Source of the DNA: Amycolatopsis vastitatis
GTDB taxonomy: Bacteria; Actinomycetota; Actinomycetes; Mycobacteriales; Pseudonocardiaceae
Length of the DNA: 64,000 nucleotides
NCBI RefSeq assembly: GCF_002234595.1
Contig: NZ_NMUL01000030.1
Location: 186,001-250,000 of the forward strand
Reading direction: 5' to 3'
Part shown: positions 34,655 through 42,922 of the stretch, in pieces
Layout of the letters: each line of letters starts with the position of its first letter
Numbering within the stretch: the stretch's first letter is position 1
The notes under the pieces: generated by a model
Database searches by the model: none
What the model was told of the DNA's origin: nothing
What the model saw: the letters and a program-made list of their open reading frames with translations, nothing else
Made by a program: the position numbers and the translations under genes

Positions 34655-35562
34655 CGGAGGGCCTTCCCGGGCCGGCGCAGCACCCGAAGGACGACCACGA
34701 CGACGAGCAGGGCCAGCGCCAGCACGTAGGCCGACGCCGCGCCGTAGCCGGCGGTGAAGTTCTTGAACGCCTGCTCCCAGACGAAGTAGACGATGACCGT
34801 GGTCGAGCCGAGCGGGCCGCCCTTGGTCGTGACGTAGACCAGGTCGAACACCTGCAGCGAAGTGATCAGCTGCCACAGCACCAGGAACGCCGTCACCGGG
34901 GTCACCGCGGGCAGCGTCACGTGCCGGAGCACACGCCAGGTTCCGGCGCCGTCCAGCCGCGCGGCCTCGACCAGCGACGGCGGGACGTCCTGCAGCGCGG
35001 CCAGGTACACCACGACGCAGAAGCCCGTGCCGCTCCACAGCGTGATGCCGACCAGTACGAGCAGCGCCTGCGCCGGGTCGGTCAGGAAACCCTGCGGCGA
35101 CACGCCGAGGTGGTGCAGGGCCGAGTTGGCCGCGCCGAACTGCGGGTCGAGGATGAAGGAGAACAGCACGCCCTGCGCCGTCGCCGACAGCACGAACGGG
35201 ACGAACACGAGCGTCCGGTAGACGCCGACCAGGCGGATGCGCCGGTTCAGCGCCTGCGCCAGCAGGAACCCGAACAGGATGCTGAGCGGGACGTAGAGCA
35301 CCGTGTACAGCAAGGTGTTCCCGACGGCTTGGGCGAAGTGCGGGTCCTGAGCGAGCGCGGCGTAGTTGTCCAGGCCGACCCAGCGACTCGGGGTCACCAG
35401 GTCGTCGGCCTGGAAGGACAGCACGAGCGACCAGAGCACGGGCACCACGCCGAGGCCGAGGATGATGAGCACGGCGGGGGAGACGTAGGCCCACGCGGCC
35501 GCCGTTTCGCGGCGCCGCCGTTGTACGGATGTGACGGTGATGGGCCTCGGCAGTCCGGGCAT
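34651..35562 (-). CDS. carbohydrate ABC transporter permease (MalF type)
   Basis: A 303-residue permease with six predicted helices. EAA loop: VPPSLVEAARLDGAGTWRVLRHVTLPAVTP. This is the MalF-type partner of the following permease. Its stop overlaps the partner's ATG. It starts 9 bp after the solute-binding protein stop. Together they form the channel of a CUT1-type oligosaccharide importer. Confidence 0.92.
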   Translation of the reverse strand: MPGLPRPITVTSVQRRRRETAAAWAYVSPAVLIILGLGVVPVLWSLVLSFQADDLVTPSRWVGLDNYAALAQDPHFAQAVGNTLLYTVLYVPLSILFGFLLAQALNRRIRLVGVYRTLVFVPFVLSATAQGVLFSFILDPQFGAANSALHHLGVSPQGFLTDPAQALLVLVGITLWSGTGFCVVVYLAALQDVPPSLVEAARLDGAGTWRVLRHVTLPAVTPVTAFLVLWQLITSLQVFDLVYVTTKGGPLGSTTVIVYFVWEQAFKNFTAGYGAASAYVLALALLVVVVVLRVLRRPGKALR

Positions 35563-35571
35563 GGCGGCTCC

Positions 35572-36837
35572 CTATCGCGGAATGATCAGGGCGGCGTTCG
35601 CGGCCGCGGCGCAGTCGCGCATCGCATCGGGCGGCGTCGCCCGGCCGAGCAGCACGGAGACGATCGCGGTGCCGAGCGCCGCCGACACCTGGGGGTAGGC
35701 CGGGTGCACCGGCCGGACGCGGGCGTTCTCCAGCGCGTCCACGAAGACCGGCAGGCCCGGCGTTTCGGCGGTTTTCTCCTGCCACGCGGGCAGTTGCTGC
35801 GTCCGGCGGCTCAGGGGGAGGCTGCCCGCGCCGTCGTCCCAGCGGACGTCCTGGGCCGGGTCCGCCAGCCAGGACAGGAAGGTGCGGGCCGCCGCCACGC
35901 GCTCTTCGCCGTTGTCGAACAGTGTCCAGGTGTCCGGGCCGGAGATGGTGATCGGGCGGCCGCTGAAGCTCGGCAGCGGCACGACCGCGTAGTCGATCCC
36001 GGCGTCGGTGATGTCGGGCAGCTGCCACGGGCCGGTCGCGACCATGCCGATGTGACCGGCTTCGAACGCCTGGTACATCTGCTCGCTGCCGGTCTTCGGA
36101 TCGAGGTAGACCGCGTGCGCCGCGGCGAGGTCGCGGACGACCTCCAGGGCGCGGACTCCCTGTTCGGCGAACCCGATGCCACGCCCGCCGGCGCCGACGA
36201 CGTCGCCGCCGAGATCCCAGATCATCGGCCACAGCCGCCACACGGTGTCCTCGTCGCCGGTGGCGGGCCAGGCGGTGCCGAAGGTGCCGCTGCCCGCGTC
36301 GGTGAGTTTCTTCGCTGTGCCGACGAAGTCGGCCCACGTCCAGCCCGCGGCGGGCAGGGGGAGCCCGGCCTTGCCGAACAGCTCCTTGTTGCACACCACG
36401 GCCAGTGAGTCGAGCAGCGCCGGGACCGCGCGGACGCGGCCGTTGACGGTGACCGCTTCCCGCGCCGGCGCCCAGAAGCCGGGGCCCGCGTCGACGAGGT
36501 CGGTGACGTCGACGACGCTCGGGCTGCGCGCCACGCTGGCGAGGTCCGAACCGAAGACGTAGGCGATGTCCGGGAACGACCCCGACGCGAGCGCCGCGGT
36601 GATCTTCTGGAGCATCGCGTCGGCGAGGACACCGCCGCCCAGGTCGATCCGGATCCCGGGGTGGGTCCGGTGGAAGTCCGCGACGAGCTCGTCGAGCACT
36701 TTCTTGCCGGTGTCGGTCTGGCCGTGCCAGATCTCGACGGTGACCGGGCCACCGGCGGATCGCGCCGGGCCGCAGCCGGCTAGGGCGGCACCGAGAGCCA
36801 GACCGCCGGCGCCGCGCAGGAATCCGCGGCGGTCCAT
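35572..36837 (-). CDS. extracellular solute-binding protein of a sugar ABC importer
   Basis: A 421-residue lipoprotein of the MalE/UgpB-like family. The N-terminus MDRRGFLRGAGGLALGAALAGC has a twin-arginine pair and a lipobox (ALAGC), so it is probably exported folded and lipid-anchored. VTVEIWHGQTDTGKKVLDELVADFHRTHPGI opens the binding domain. I prefer ATG 36837 because it sits right before the twin-arginine motif; in-frame ATGs at 36897 (G-rich site upstream) and 36975 (only about 30 nt after the predicted transcription start) are real alternatives. First gene of the ABC-GH4 operon. Confidence 0.88.
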   Translation of the reverse strand: MDRRGFLRGAGGLALGAALAGCGPARSAGGPVTVEIWHGQTDTGKKVLDELVADFHRTHPGIRIDLGGGVLADAMLQKITAALASGSFPDIAYVFGSDLASVARSPSVVDVTDLVDAGPGFWAPAREAVTVNGRVRAVPALLDSLAVVCNKELFGKAGLPLPAAGWTWADFVGTAKKLTDAGSGTFGTAWPATGDEDTVWRLWPMIWDLGGDVVGAGGRGIGFAEQGVRALEVVRDLAAAHAVYLDPKTGSEQMYQAFEAGHIGMVATGPWQLPDITDAGIDYAVVPLPSFSGRPITISGPDTWTLFDNGEERVAAARTFLSWLADPAQDVRWDDGAGSLPLSRRTQQLPAWQEKTAETPGLPVFVDALENARVRPVHPAYPQVSAALGTAIVSVLLGRATPPDAMRDCAAAANAALIIPR

Positions 36838-36982
36838 CAGCGGGTCTTGCCGGGGAAGGGAAAAGACATCATCGAAACTCCGGATGATGGTGGGCATGAC
36901 CCCGCCTCGGACCACGAGCGGGTCCTGGCGACTCAGTCCGGGCTCGCGGCAGAAACCGACATACCGGCTGGGCATACCTCTG

Positions 36983-37006
36983 ACGTCGGACGTGGGGTTC
37001 CGACGT
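36983..37006. promoter_or_regulatory. operator of the ABC-GH4 operon
   Basis: ACGTCGGA and TCCGACGT form perfect 8-bp arms with an 8-bp spacer, starting right at the predicted transcription start. A repressor bound here would block the operon. No regulator gene lies next to it. Confidence 0.55.
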
Positions 37007-37013
37007 GCACAGC

Positions 37014-37042
37014 AGTAAAGCGAGCGGAACGGGGCGTGTCAA
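37014..37042 (-). promoter_or_regulatory. promoter of the ABC-GH4 operon
   Basis: Read leftward: TTGACA (37037-37042), 17-bp spacer, TTTACT (37014-37019). The operator dyad begins 7 bp downstream of the -10 box. Confidence 0.6.
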
Positions 37043-37081
37043 GTACCCGGGTCGTGCGGCTGAATCGTCCTTAGTGGACAG

Positions 37082-37125
37082 CGGTCCCGCTGTGACCTTC
37101 CTCGTGGCCGGTCACAGCGGGACCG
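37082..37125 (-). terminator. long hairpin terminator after the GH114 gene
   Basis: A perfect 16-bp stem (37082-37097 with 37110-37125) and 12-nt loop, starting 4 bp past the GH114 stop. It separates GH114 transcription from the ABC-operon promoter just downstream. No U-tract. Confidence 0.75.
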
Positions 37126-37129
37126 GGGG

Positions 37130-37945
37130 TCAGCAGGTCTTGCGGACGTACCCGCTCGACCCCTGGGGCACCACGTACAGGTCACGCCGGACGATGCTGA
37201 TCTTGCTCTTCCACTCCGGGCAGGCCTTGCTCATGCCCGAAGCGGTGTACTCGACGTCGACCACCCGGTTGTCGAAGGGGCCGGCGTAGTCGGCGCACTC
37301 CTCGTATTCGCCGCATTCTTCGGTGACGGCGAAGTCGAGGCCGTTGGCGACCCGGTTGCCGGCCAGCTCCGGGGTGTTCTTCTGGGCGATGGCGAGGTTC
37401 TTGCTGTGGGCGTGGGCCGCCAGGAGCTTGATGTACTCCTGCGCGTGCGTGGTGGTGAGCAGGTTCTTGGACCTGCTGTAGCTGTCGTAGTTGTCCGGCT
37501 CGATCGCCTGGTAACCCTTCGAGGCGCACGTGTCGATCCAGCTGCCGACCTTGGCCGCGACCCGGGTGCGCTTGTCGGCGGTGCGCAGGTCCAGCAGGGT
37601 CTCCTTCCAGTCCGGGTCGACGACCTTGTTGCCGTTCGAGTCGCGGAGCAGCAGGTCGCTCGGCCAGTCGCCGTCCTGGCCTTCCTGCGCCTGGAAAGCG
37701 TTGAGGTAGCAGATGTTGTACTTGCCGCTCGCCGGGGCCGCGGAGACGTCGCGGCTGACGATCTGCACCCCGGACGGCGGGGTGTAGGCGCCACCGATCT
37801 GGTAGTCGAACCCGGCGGCCTGCGGGGGCAGGGTGACCGCGGCCGAGGCCGGTGCCGCTGTCGCGGCGAGCGTACCGGCGGCCACTGCGGCCGCCGCCGC
37901 GAACGAAGCGAATCGCTTGCCGTGGACGGGGAGAAGACGCTTCAT
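37130..37945 (-). CDS. secreted GH114 endo-alpha-1,4-polygalactosaminidase-like protein
   Basis: A 271-residue secreted enzyme. Signal peptide about 1-37 (FASFAAAAAVAAGTLAATAAPASAA). The mature part is a TIM-barrel of the GH114/DUF297 type: GFDYQIGGAYTPPSGVQIVSRD, CYLNAFQAQEG and GYQAIEPDNYDSY, where Asp and Glu residues at strand ends are the likely catalytic pair. Members of this family cleave alpha-1,4-galactosamine polymers (Pseudomonas enzyme, fungal Ega3). ATG 37945 follows GGAG at 5 bp. The DeoR-type operator 68 bp upstream is shared with the galactosamine catabolic operon, which supports the substrate assignment. Confidence 0.82.
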   Translation of the reverse strand: MKRLLPVHGKRFASFAAAAAVAAGTLAATAAPASAAVTLPPQAAGFDYQIGGAYTPPSGVQIVSRDVSAAPASGKYNICYLNAFQAQEGQDGDWPSDLLLRDSNGNKVVDPDWKETLLDLRTADKRTRVAAKVGSWIDTCASKGYQAIEPDNYDSYSRSKNLLTTTHAQEYIKLLAAHAHSKNLAIAQKNTPELAGNRVANGLDFAVTEECGEYEECADYAGPFDNRVVDVEYTASGMSKACPEWKSKISIVRRDLYVVPQGSSGYVRKTC

Positions 37946-38012
37946 ACGGACTCCGTCATCGTCGGGGCTGTTGTCCGGCGAAAGGTAGGGAGAACGACCT
38001 TCGCGGTCAACC

Positions 38013-38037
38013 AAACGCGCATTCGCGATGAGCGTTT
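38013..38037. promoter_or_regulatory. DeoR-type operator, site 2 (GH114 promoter)
   Basis: AAACGCGCATTC…GAGCGTTT, 25 bp with AAACGC/GCGTTT ends. It matches site 1 at 38874 at AAACGCGCA-TC and GATG-GC-TTT. It lies 68 bp before the GH114 start and touches the DeoR stop codon. Confidence 0.65.
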
Positions 38038-38843
38038 CACCGGGTCTCGGCGGAGCCGACCTCGACCACGGTGACCCGGACACCGGCCCGGCGGATCGCC
38101 GCGACCGCGCCGGGCGCGGCGGAGGAGTCGGTGATGACCTCGTGCACGTCCTGGATGTCGCCCATGCGGGCGAGGGTGGTCCGCCCGAGCTTGCTGCCGT
38201 CGGCCAGCACGACCACCTGCCGGGCGCGGCCGAGCATGGCGCGGTTGGTCCTGGCCTCGTTCTCGTCGTGCGTGGTGATGCCCGCCGTCGCGTCGATGCC
38301 GTCCACGCCGACGAACGCCGTGCCGATGCTGATCGACGCCAGCACGTGCTCGGCCCAGGGGCCGACCAGCTCGTAGGACTGGGGCCGGGCGACCCCGCCG
38401 ACCACCACCAGCTTCAGCCGCGGGTGCAGCGCCAGGTCCATCGCGATGTTCAACGCGTTGGTGACCACGGTCAGGTCCGCCCGGCCCGGCAGCTCCCGGG
38501 CGAACTCGCTCGTGGTGGACCCGCCGGTGAGGGCGATGACGTGCGGACCGGCCGGCAGCGTGCGGATCGCCGCGTGCACGATGGCGCGTTTGGCGTCCCG
38601 GGAACGGCTTTCCCGGTAGGGCGGCGGCACCTCGTTCGTGCGCCCCCGGGGCCGCGCGCCGCCGTGGGTGCGGGTCAGCAGCCGCTGTTCCTCCAATTTG
38701 GCCAGATCGCGCCGCAGCGTGGCGGAGGAGACGCCGAACCGGGCGCTGAGCGCACCCACGTGCAGCTCGCCGGTGTCCGCGAGCACCCGCAACAGCTCCG
38801 AGAGCCGTTCGGCCCGGGTGGTGCGCCGTTTCCGCGTGGACAT
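38037..38843 (-). CDS. DeoR/GlpR (AgaR-like) transcriptional regulator
   Basis: A 268-residue repressor. N-terminal winged helix (RLSELLRVLADTGELHVGALSARFGVSSATLRRDLAKLE, about 13-51) with the THGGA signature after it. The C-terminal sugar-phosphate-sensing domain resembles ribose-5-phosphate isomerase (VIALTGGSTTSEFARELPG, VVTNALNIAMDL, FVGVDGIDATAGITTHDENEA). Such proteins sense a phosphorylated sugar. Two matching 25-bp operators flank the gene: one in the divergent region before agaS, one before the GH114 gene. That places secreted depolymerase and intracellular catabolism in one regulon. Confidence 0.92.
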   Translation of the reverse strand: MSTRKRRTTRAERLSELLRVLADTGELHVGALSARFGVSSATLRRDLAKLEEQRLLTRTHGGARPRGRTNEVPPPYRESRSRDAKRAIVHAAIRTLPAGPHVIALTGGSTTSEFARELPGRADLTVVTNALNIAMDLALHPRLKLVVVGGVARPQSYELVGPWAEHVLASISIGTAFVGVDGIDATAGITTHDENEARTNRAMLGRARQVVVLADGSKLGRTTLARMGDIQDVHEVITDSSAAPGAVAAIRRAGVRVTVVEVGSAETR

Positions 38844-38873
38844 GGGCCGAGCTTACGACAGCTGTCCGCGGCG

Positions 38874-38898
38874 AAACGCGCAATCCGAATGCGCATTT
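38874..38898. promoter_or_regulatory. DeoR-type operator, site 1 (agaS/deoR divergent promoter)
   Basis: A 25-bp near-perfect dyad: AAACGCGCA-TC at one end mirrored by GA-TGCGCATTT at the other. It lies 30 bp before the DeoR start and 76 bp before the AgaS start, well placed for autoregulation and operon control. Confidence 0.7.
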
Positions 38899-38974
38899 GG
38901 ACATCGAACCTTGCCCTTCCCGCGGGAGCGGATGAATCTCCGGGAGTACGTCCCGGCAATCGGAGGCAACACCT

Positions 38975-40105
38975 ATGCACAGCAGCGGGCGACGGTTCGG
39001 CGGCAGCTGGACCGCGCGGGAAATCGAGCAGCAGCCCGCCACCTGGCCGCGGGTGGCGGACGCCGTGCGGCGCGCCCGGCCGGAAATCGACAAGCTGATC
39101 GGGCTCCCCGGTCCGCGCATCGTGCTCACCGGTGCGGGTACCTCGGCGTTCGTCGGCGAGGTCGTGGCCCGCGATCTCGCCCGCCACCTCGGCCGGCCGG
39201 TCGAGGCGATCGCGACCACGGAGATCGTCGCCGACCCGGCTGCCGTGGTGGTGGACGACCGGCCGATCCTTCTGGTGTCCTTCGCGCGCAGCGGCAACAG
39301 CCCCGAGTCCGTCGCCGCGGCGGACCTGCTGGACCGGCTGGCTCCCGGGCTGCGGCACCTGGTGATCACCTGCGACCCCGGGGGACAGCTGGCACGGCGA
39401 TGGTCCGGTGCCGGGAACGCGGTCGTGGTGGCACTCCCAGAGGAGGTGAACGACCGCGGGTTCGCGATGACCTCCTCGTTCACCGGGATGGCGCTGGCGG
39501 CCCTGCTCGCCTTCGGCGTGGACGTCGACGTCGAGGCGCTGGCACGCGCCGGGGCGGCTGTGCTCGCCGGTGCCGCGGAGCACGCGTCGGCGATTTCCGG
39601 CGCCAAGCCGGCCCGGCTGGTGTTCCTGGGCTCCGGGCCGCTTCGCGGGCTGGCCCGGGAGGCCGCGCTGAAGTGCCTGGAGCTGACCCGAGGCGAGGTC
39701 GTCGGCATCGCCGACTCGTCGCTGGGTTTCCGGCACGGACCGAAGTCGGTGCTCGACGAGCGCACCGTCGCCGTGGTCTTCCTGTCCCCCGATCCGCACG
39801 CGCGGCGGTACGACGCGGACATCGCGCGCGAGCTGGTGCAGTCACTCGGCGCGGAGCGGGTGGTCGTGGTGGGCGGGGAGGACGCCACCGAGTTCGGTGG
39901 CGCACAGGTCTGGCCCGTGCCTTCGCCATCCCGCGTACCCGTTGCCGGTCACGCGTTGCTCGCCGTGATCACGGCGCAGACCACGGCACTCGCGTGCTCG
40001 CTCGCGCTGGGCATCACCCCGGACAACCCGTTCCCCGACGGGGAGGTGAACCGCGTCGTCCAGGGCGTGGTCATCCACGAATTCGCTCCTTCGGAGGTGA
40101 GCTGA
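38975..40105 (+). CDS. agaS: AgaS-type SIS domain sugar isomerase/deaminase
   Basis: A 376-residue protein with two SIS domains: LTGAGTSAFVGEVVARDL…SFARSGNSPESVAA (first) and FLGSGPLRGLAREAALKCLELTRG (second). The LGFRHGPKS motif and the NPFPDGEVNRVVQGV tail are characteristic of AgaS. It is expected to convert galactosamine-6-phosphate to tagatose-6-phosphate plus ammonia in the cytoplasm. GGAGG lies upstream of ATG 38975. First gene of a five-gene operon whose other products supply the kinase, transporter, second kinase and aldolase steps. No NagA-type deacetylase is present, which favours free galactosamine over GalNAc. Confidence 0.92.
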   Translation: MHSSGRRFGGSWTAREIEQQPATWPRVADAVRRARPEIDKLIGLPGPRIVLTGAGTSAFVGEVVARDLARHLGRPVEAIATTEIVADPAAVVVDDRPILLVSFARSGNSPESVAAADLLDRLAPGLRHLVITCDPGGQLARRWSGAGNAVVVALPEEVNDRGFAMTSSFTGMALAALLAFGVDVDVEALARAGAAVLAGAAEHASAISGAKPARLVFLGSGPLRGLAREAALKCLELTRGEVVGIADSSLGFRHGPKSVLDERTVAVVFLSPDPHARRYDADIARELVQSLGAERVVVVGGEDATEFGGAQVWPVPSPSRVPVAGHALLAVITAQTTALACSLALGITPDNPFPDGEVNRVVQGVVIHEFAPSEVS

Positions 40106-40106
40106 G

Positions 40107-41063
40107 ATGTTCCTCGGTGTCGACGGTGGGGGGACGAAGACGGCTTTCTGCCTGGTCGACCTCGACGGCCGGGTCGTCGCGGAGGCGCGGACCGCGAGCG
40201 TGTACTACCTGAGCGAAGGTCTGCAGATCGTGGAACCCCTGCTGGCCGAGGGGATCGGCGCGGTGTGCGGCGCCGGCGGGATTTCGGTTCCGGACATCAC
40301 GTACGCGTTCTTCGGCCTGCCCGCCTACGGCGAGATCAGCGCCGACCTGCCCGAGCTGGACGCCTTGCCCGCCAGGGTGCTCGGTACGGCGAACTACCGC
40401 TGCGGCAACGACATGATCTGCGGCTGGGCCGGATCGCTCGGGGCCGTCGACGGCATCAACGTCGTCGCCGGCACCGGCTCGATCGCCTACGGCGAGAACG
40501 AGGGCAGGCAGTGGCGTGGTGGTGGCTGGAGTGAGCTGTTCGGTGACGAAGGCTCCGGCTACTGGGTCGCGATCCAGGGCCTGAACGCGTTCAGCCGCAT
40601 GGTCGACGGGCGGCTGCCCGCCGGGCCGCTCGTCGCGGAAATGCGCCAGGCGCTCGGCCTCGCCGCCGATTTCGACGCGATCGACGTCGTCGTGAACCAG
40701 TGGCACGGCGACCGGGGCAAGGTCGCGACGCTGAGCAAGGTCGTGGCCAGGGCGGCGGACGCCGGCGACGCGGTCGCGACCGGCGTCCTCCGGGAAGCGG
40801 GGCGGGAGCTCGCGCTGCTCGTGGACGTCGGCCGGAAGGCTCTCGAATTCGATGCCGCACAACGGGTTCCGGTGTCGTACTCCGGCGGCATGTTCGGGTC
40901 GGCGCACGTGCTGGCGTCGTTCCGCGATGCGCTGTCCCTCGAGTACGACCTTCGTGAGCCACTGCTGGAACCGCACATCGGTGCCGCACTCTACGCGGCG
41001 CGCCTGCACGGACACCCCTTGCGGGCCGAGCAAGTCCACTCGACCGCGTCCCTGCCTCGCTGA
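40107..41063 (+). CDS. BadF/BadG-type ATPase sugar kinase (GlcNAc/galactosamine kinase-like)
   Basis: A 318-residue ASKHA-fold kinase. FLGVDGGGTKTAFCLVD is the phosphate-1 loop. NVVAGTGSIAYGENEGRQWRGGGWSELFGDEGSGYW matches the glycine-rich phosphate-2 and substrate region of N-acetylglucosamine kinases. VSYSGGMF is the adenosine motif. In this setting it would phosphorylate imported galactosamine to galactosamine-6-phosphate for AgaS. ATG 40107 is 1 bp after the agaS stop. The link to galactosamine rests on operon context. Confidence 0.9.
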   Translation: MFLGVDGGGTKTAFCLVDLDGRVVAEARTASVYYLSEGLQIVEPLLAEGIGAVCGAGGISVPDITYAFFGLPAYGEISADLPELDALPARVLGTANYRCGNDMICGWAGSLGAVDGINVVAGTGSIAYGENEGRQWRGGGWSELFGDEGSGYWVAIQGLNAFSRMVDGRLPAGPLVAEMRQALGLAADFDAIDVVVNQWHGDRGKVATLSKVVARAADAGDAVATGVLREAGRELALLVDVGRKALEFDAAQRVPVSYSGGMFGSAHVLASFRDALSLEYDLREPLLEPHIGAALYAARLHGHPLRAEQVHSTASLPR

Positions 41064-41072
41064 GGAGCCACG

Positions 41073-41999
41073 ATGACCGGACCAGGTGTGCCCACCCGCG
41101 GTTGGATCCCGTACGCGGGACTGCTGGTGGTGTTCTGGGGAGTGTGGGGGGCCATTTCGGCCCTGCCCACCAAGCTCTACGCCTACCCCGACCCGATGGT
41201 GTACGTGGTCTGGGCGCTGACCATGCTCGTGCCCGCGTGGTTCTCGCTGCGGGGGAAGAAGTTCGACCGCGGCCGGGTGGCCGCCGGGTACGGGCTGCTG
41301 ATCGGGCTCACCGGTGCGGGCGGGCAGCTGCTGCTGTTCAAGGCCCTCACGATCGGGCCGGCCTACGTGATCTTCCCGATCGTCGCGCTTTCGCCCGCTG
41401 TCACGGTGCTGCTGGCGTTCGCCGCGTTGCGGGAACGGCTCGGCGGGTGGTCGTGGGCCGGTGTGCTGCTCGCGCTCGTCGCCGTCGTCCTGTTCTCCGT
41501 CTCCACCGGCGACGGCGGTGACAGCGGGTGGCTCTACCTGGTGCTGGCCGTTCTGGTCTGCGTGGCGTGGGGTGTCCAGGCGTTCTTCATGCGCAAGGCC
41601 GCGCTCGCCGGCGTCGACGACGCTTCGACGTTCGGCTGGATGACGATCAGCGGGCTGCTGCTGATCCCGGTCGCGGTGCTGATGATGGGCGGGCTCCCGC
41701 TGGGGTTCCCGTGGCAGGCGCCCGCGCTCACCGCGGGCACGCAGCTGCTCAACTCGGTCGGCGCGCTGTTCCTCGTGATGGCGATGAGCCGGGGCAAGGC
41801 GTCGATCGTGGCGCCGGTGACCAACGCACTCGCCCCCGTGCTGACGATCGTCCTGTCGCTGGTGCTCTTCGGCGCCGCGCCCACCGGGTTCCAGATCGCG
41901 GGCATCGTGCTGGCCTTGGCCGGATCGACGCTGATGGTCTACCGCGCGGAAAGGACCACCGAGCCGGTCCCCGGCAGCGTCGCGGGCGCGGCTCCGTGA
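41073..41999 (+). CDS. EamA (DMT superfamily) transporter
   Basis: A 308-residue membrane protein with ten predicted helices in two EamA repeats (first about 10-145, with FPIVALSPAVTVLLAFAALRERL; second about 155-295, with APVTNALAPVLTIVLSLVLFG). The YVVWALTMLVPAWFSL region is hydrophobic throughout. RBS GAGGAG precedes ATG 41073. Its place between the sugar kinase and the PfkB kinase suggests it is the amino-sugar importer, replacing the PTS of enteric aga systems. DMT proteins usually carry metabolites, so this use is inferred. Confidence 0.88.
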   Translation: MTGPGVPTRGWIPYAGLLVVFWGVWGAISALPTKLYAYPDPMVYVVWALTMLVPAWFSLRGKKFDRGRVAAGYGLLIGLTGAGGQLLLFKALTIGPAYVIFPIVALSPAVTVLLAFAALRERLGGWSWAGVLLALVAVVLFSVSTGDGGDSGWLYLVLAVLVCVAWGVQAFFMRKAALAGVDDASTFGWMTISGLLLIPVAVLMMGGLPLGFPWQAPALTAGTQLLNSVGALFLVMAMSRGKASIVAPVTNALAPVLTIVLSLVLFGAAPTGFQIAGIVLALAGSTLMVYRAERTTEPVPGSVAGAAP

Positions 42000-42922
42000 C
42001 GCGTCGGATCCTCACCATCACCCTCAACCCCGCCGTCGACGTGACCTATCGGGTCGACGCGCTGCACCTCGGCGGGACGACGCGGGTGTCCGACGTCCGG
42101 TCACGCGCCGGTGGCAAGGGCGTCAACGTCGCGGCGGTGGTGCGTCAGCTGGGCGGCGAGAGCCTCGTGCTGGCACTGACCACCACGCGGACGCCGGACG
42201 AGTTCGGGGACGGGCTGGACCGGCTGGGCCTCGCGCACCGGCTCGTCCCGGCGCTGCCCGCGGTGCGGCGGACCGTGGCGGTGGCGACTCCCGCCGACGG
42301 GACGACCATGCTGCAGGAGAACGGTTTTCCGGCCGACGGGACGGCGGAAGGAGGCATCTTCGCCGCTCTGCGCGCCGAACTGCCGGCCGGTGCTGTCGTG
42401 ATCTCCGGCAGCGTGCCCGAGGGCCTGGGCGCCGACGTCCCCGCGAAGCTGGCCCGGTTGTGCCTCCGGCACGACGTGCCGGTGATCGCCGACGTCTCCG
42501 GCGCAGCCCTGCGCGAGGCCGCCGGGAGCGGCGCGGTGCTCATGCCGAACGAAGACGAGCTGGAGGAGCTGGCCGGGCCCGGATCAGAAGCCTGTCAGGA
42601 CCTCGTGGCCGCGGGAGCGCCGGCGGTGGTCGCCACCCTGGGCCCCGAAGGCGCGATCGCCGTGACCGCGCGGGGCGCCTGGCGCGCTTGGCCCGCCGAG
42701 GTCGTCACCGGCAATTCGGCCGGTGCGGGAGACGCGGGAGCCGCCGCGCTGGCCGTGCGTCTCGCCGAAGCCGGTGGAACGTCCGAAGTGGACTGGCCGG
42801 TGGCCCTGGCGGACGTGGTCGCCACGTCGGCCGCCGCGGTGCTGCGGCCGGTCGCCGGCGAGATCGACGTCGCGGCCAGGGACAAGTGGGCTCCTGCGGT
42901 GAAAGTGGAGAGGATCCGATGA
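41996..42922 (+). CDS. PfkB family kinase (tagatose-6-phosphate/1-phosphofructokinase type)
   Basis: A 308-residue ribokinase-fold enzyme. TLNPAVDVTYRVDAL and RAGGKGVNVAAVVRQLGG are the first PfkB signature. ISGSVPEGL, MPNEDELEEL and VVTGNSAGAGDAGAAAL (with catalytic Asp in GAGD) match the LacC/FruK subgroup. Tagatose-6-phosphate kinase fits between AgaS and the aldolase. GTG 41996 overlaps the transporter stop, and its own stop overlaps the aldolase ATG. Substrate assignment is from context. Confidence 0.9.
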   Translation: MTRRILTITLNPAVDVTYRVDALHLGGTTRVSDVRSRAGGKGVNVAAVVRQLGGESLVLALTTTRTPDEFGDGLDRLGLAHRLVPALPAVRRTVAVATPADGTTMLQENGFPADGTAEGGIFAALRAELPAGAVVISGSVPEGLGADVPAKLARLCLRHDVPVIADVSGAALREAAGSGAVLMPNEDELEELAGPGSEACQDLVAAGAPAVVATLGPEGAIAVTARGAWRAWPAEVVTGNSAGAGDAGAAALAVRLAEAGGTSEVDWPVALADVVATSAAAVLRPVAGEIDVAARDKWAPAVKVERIR

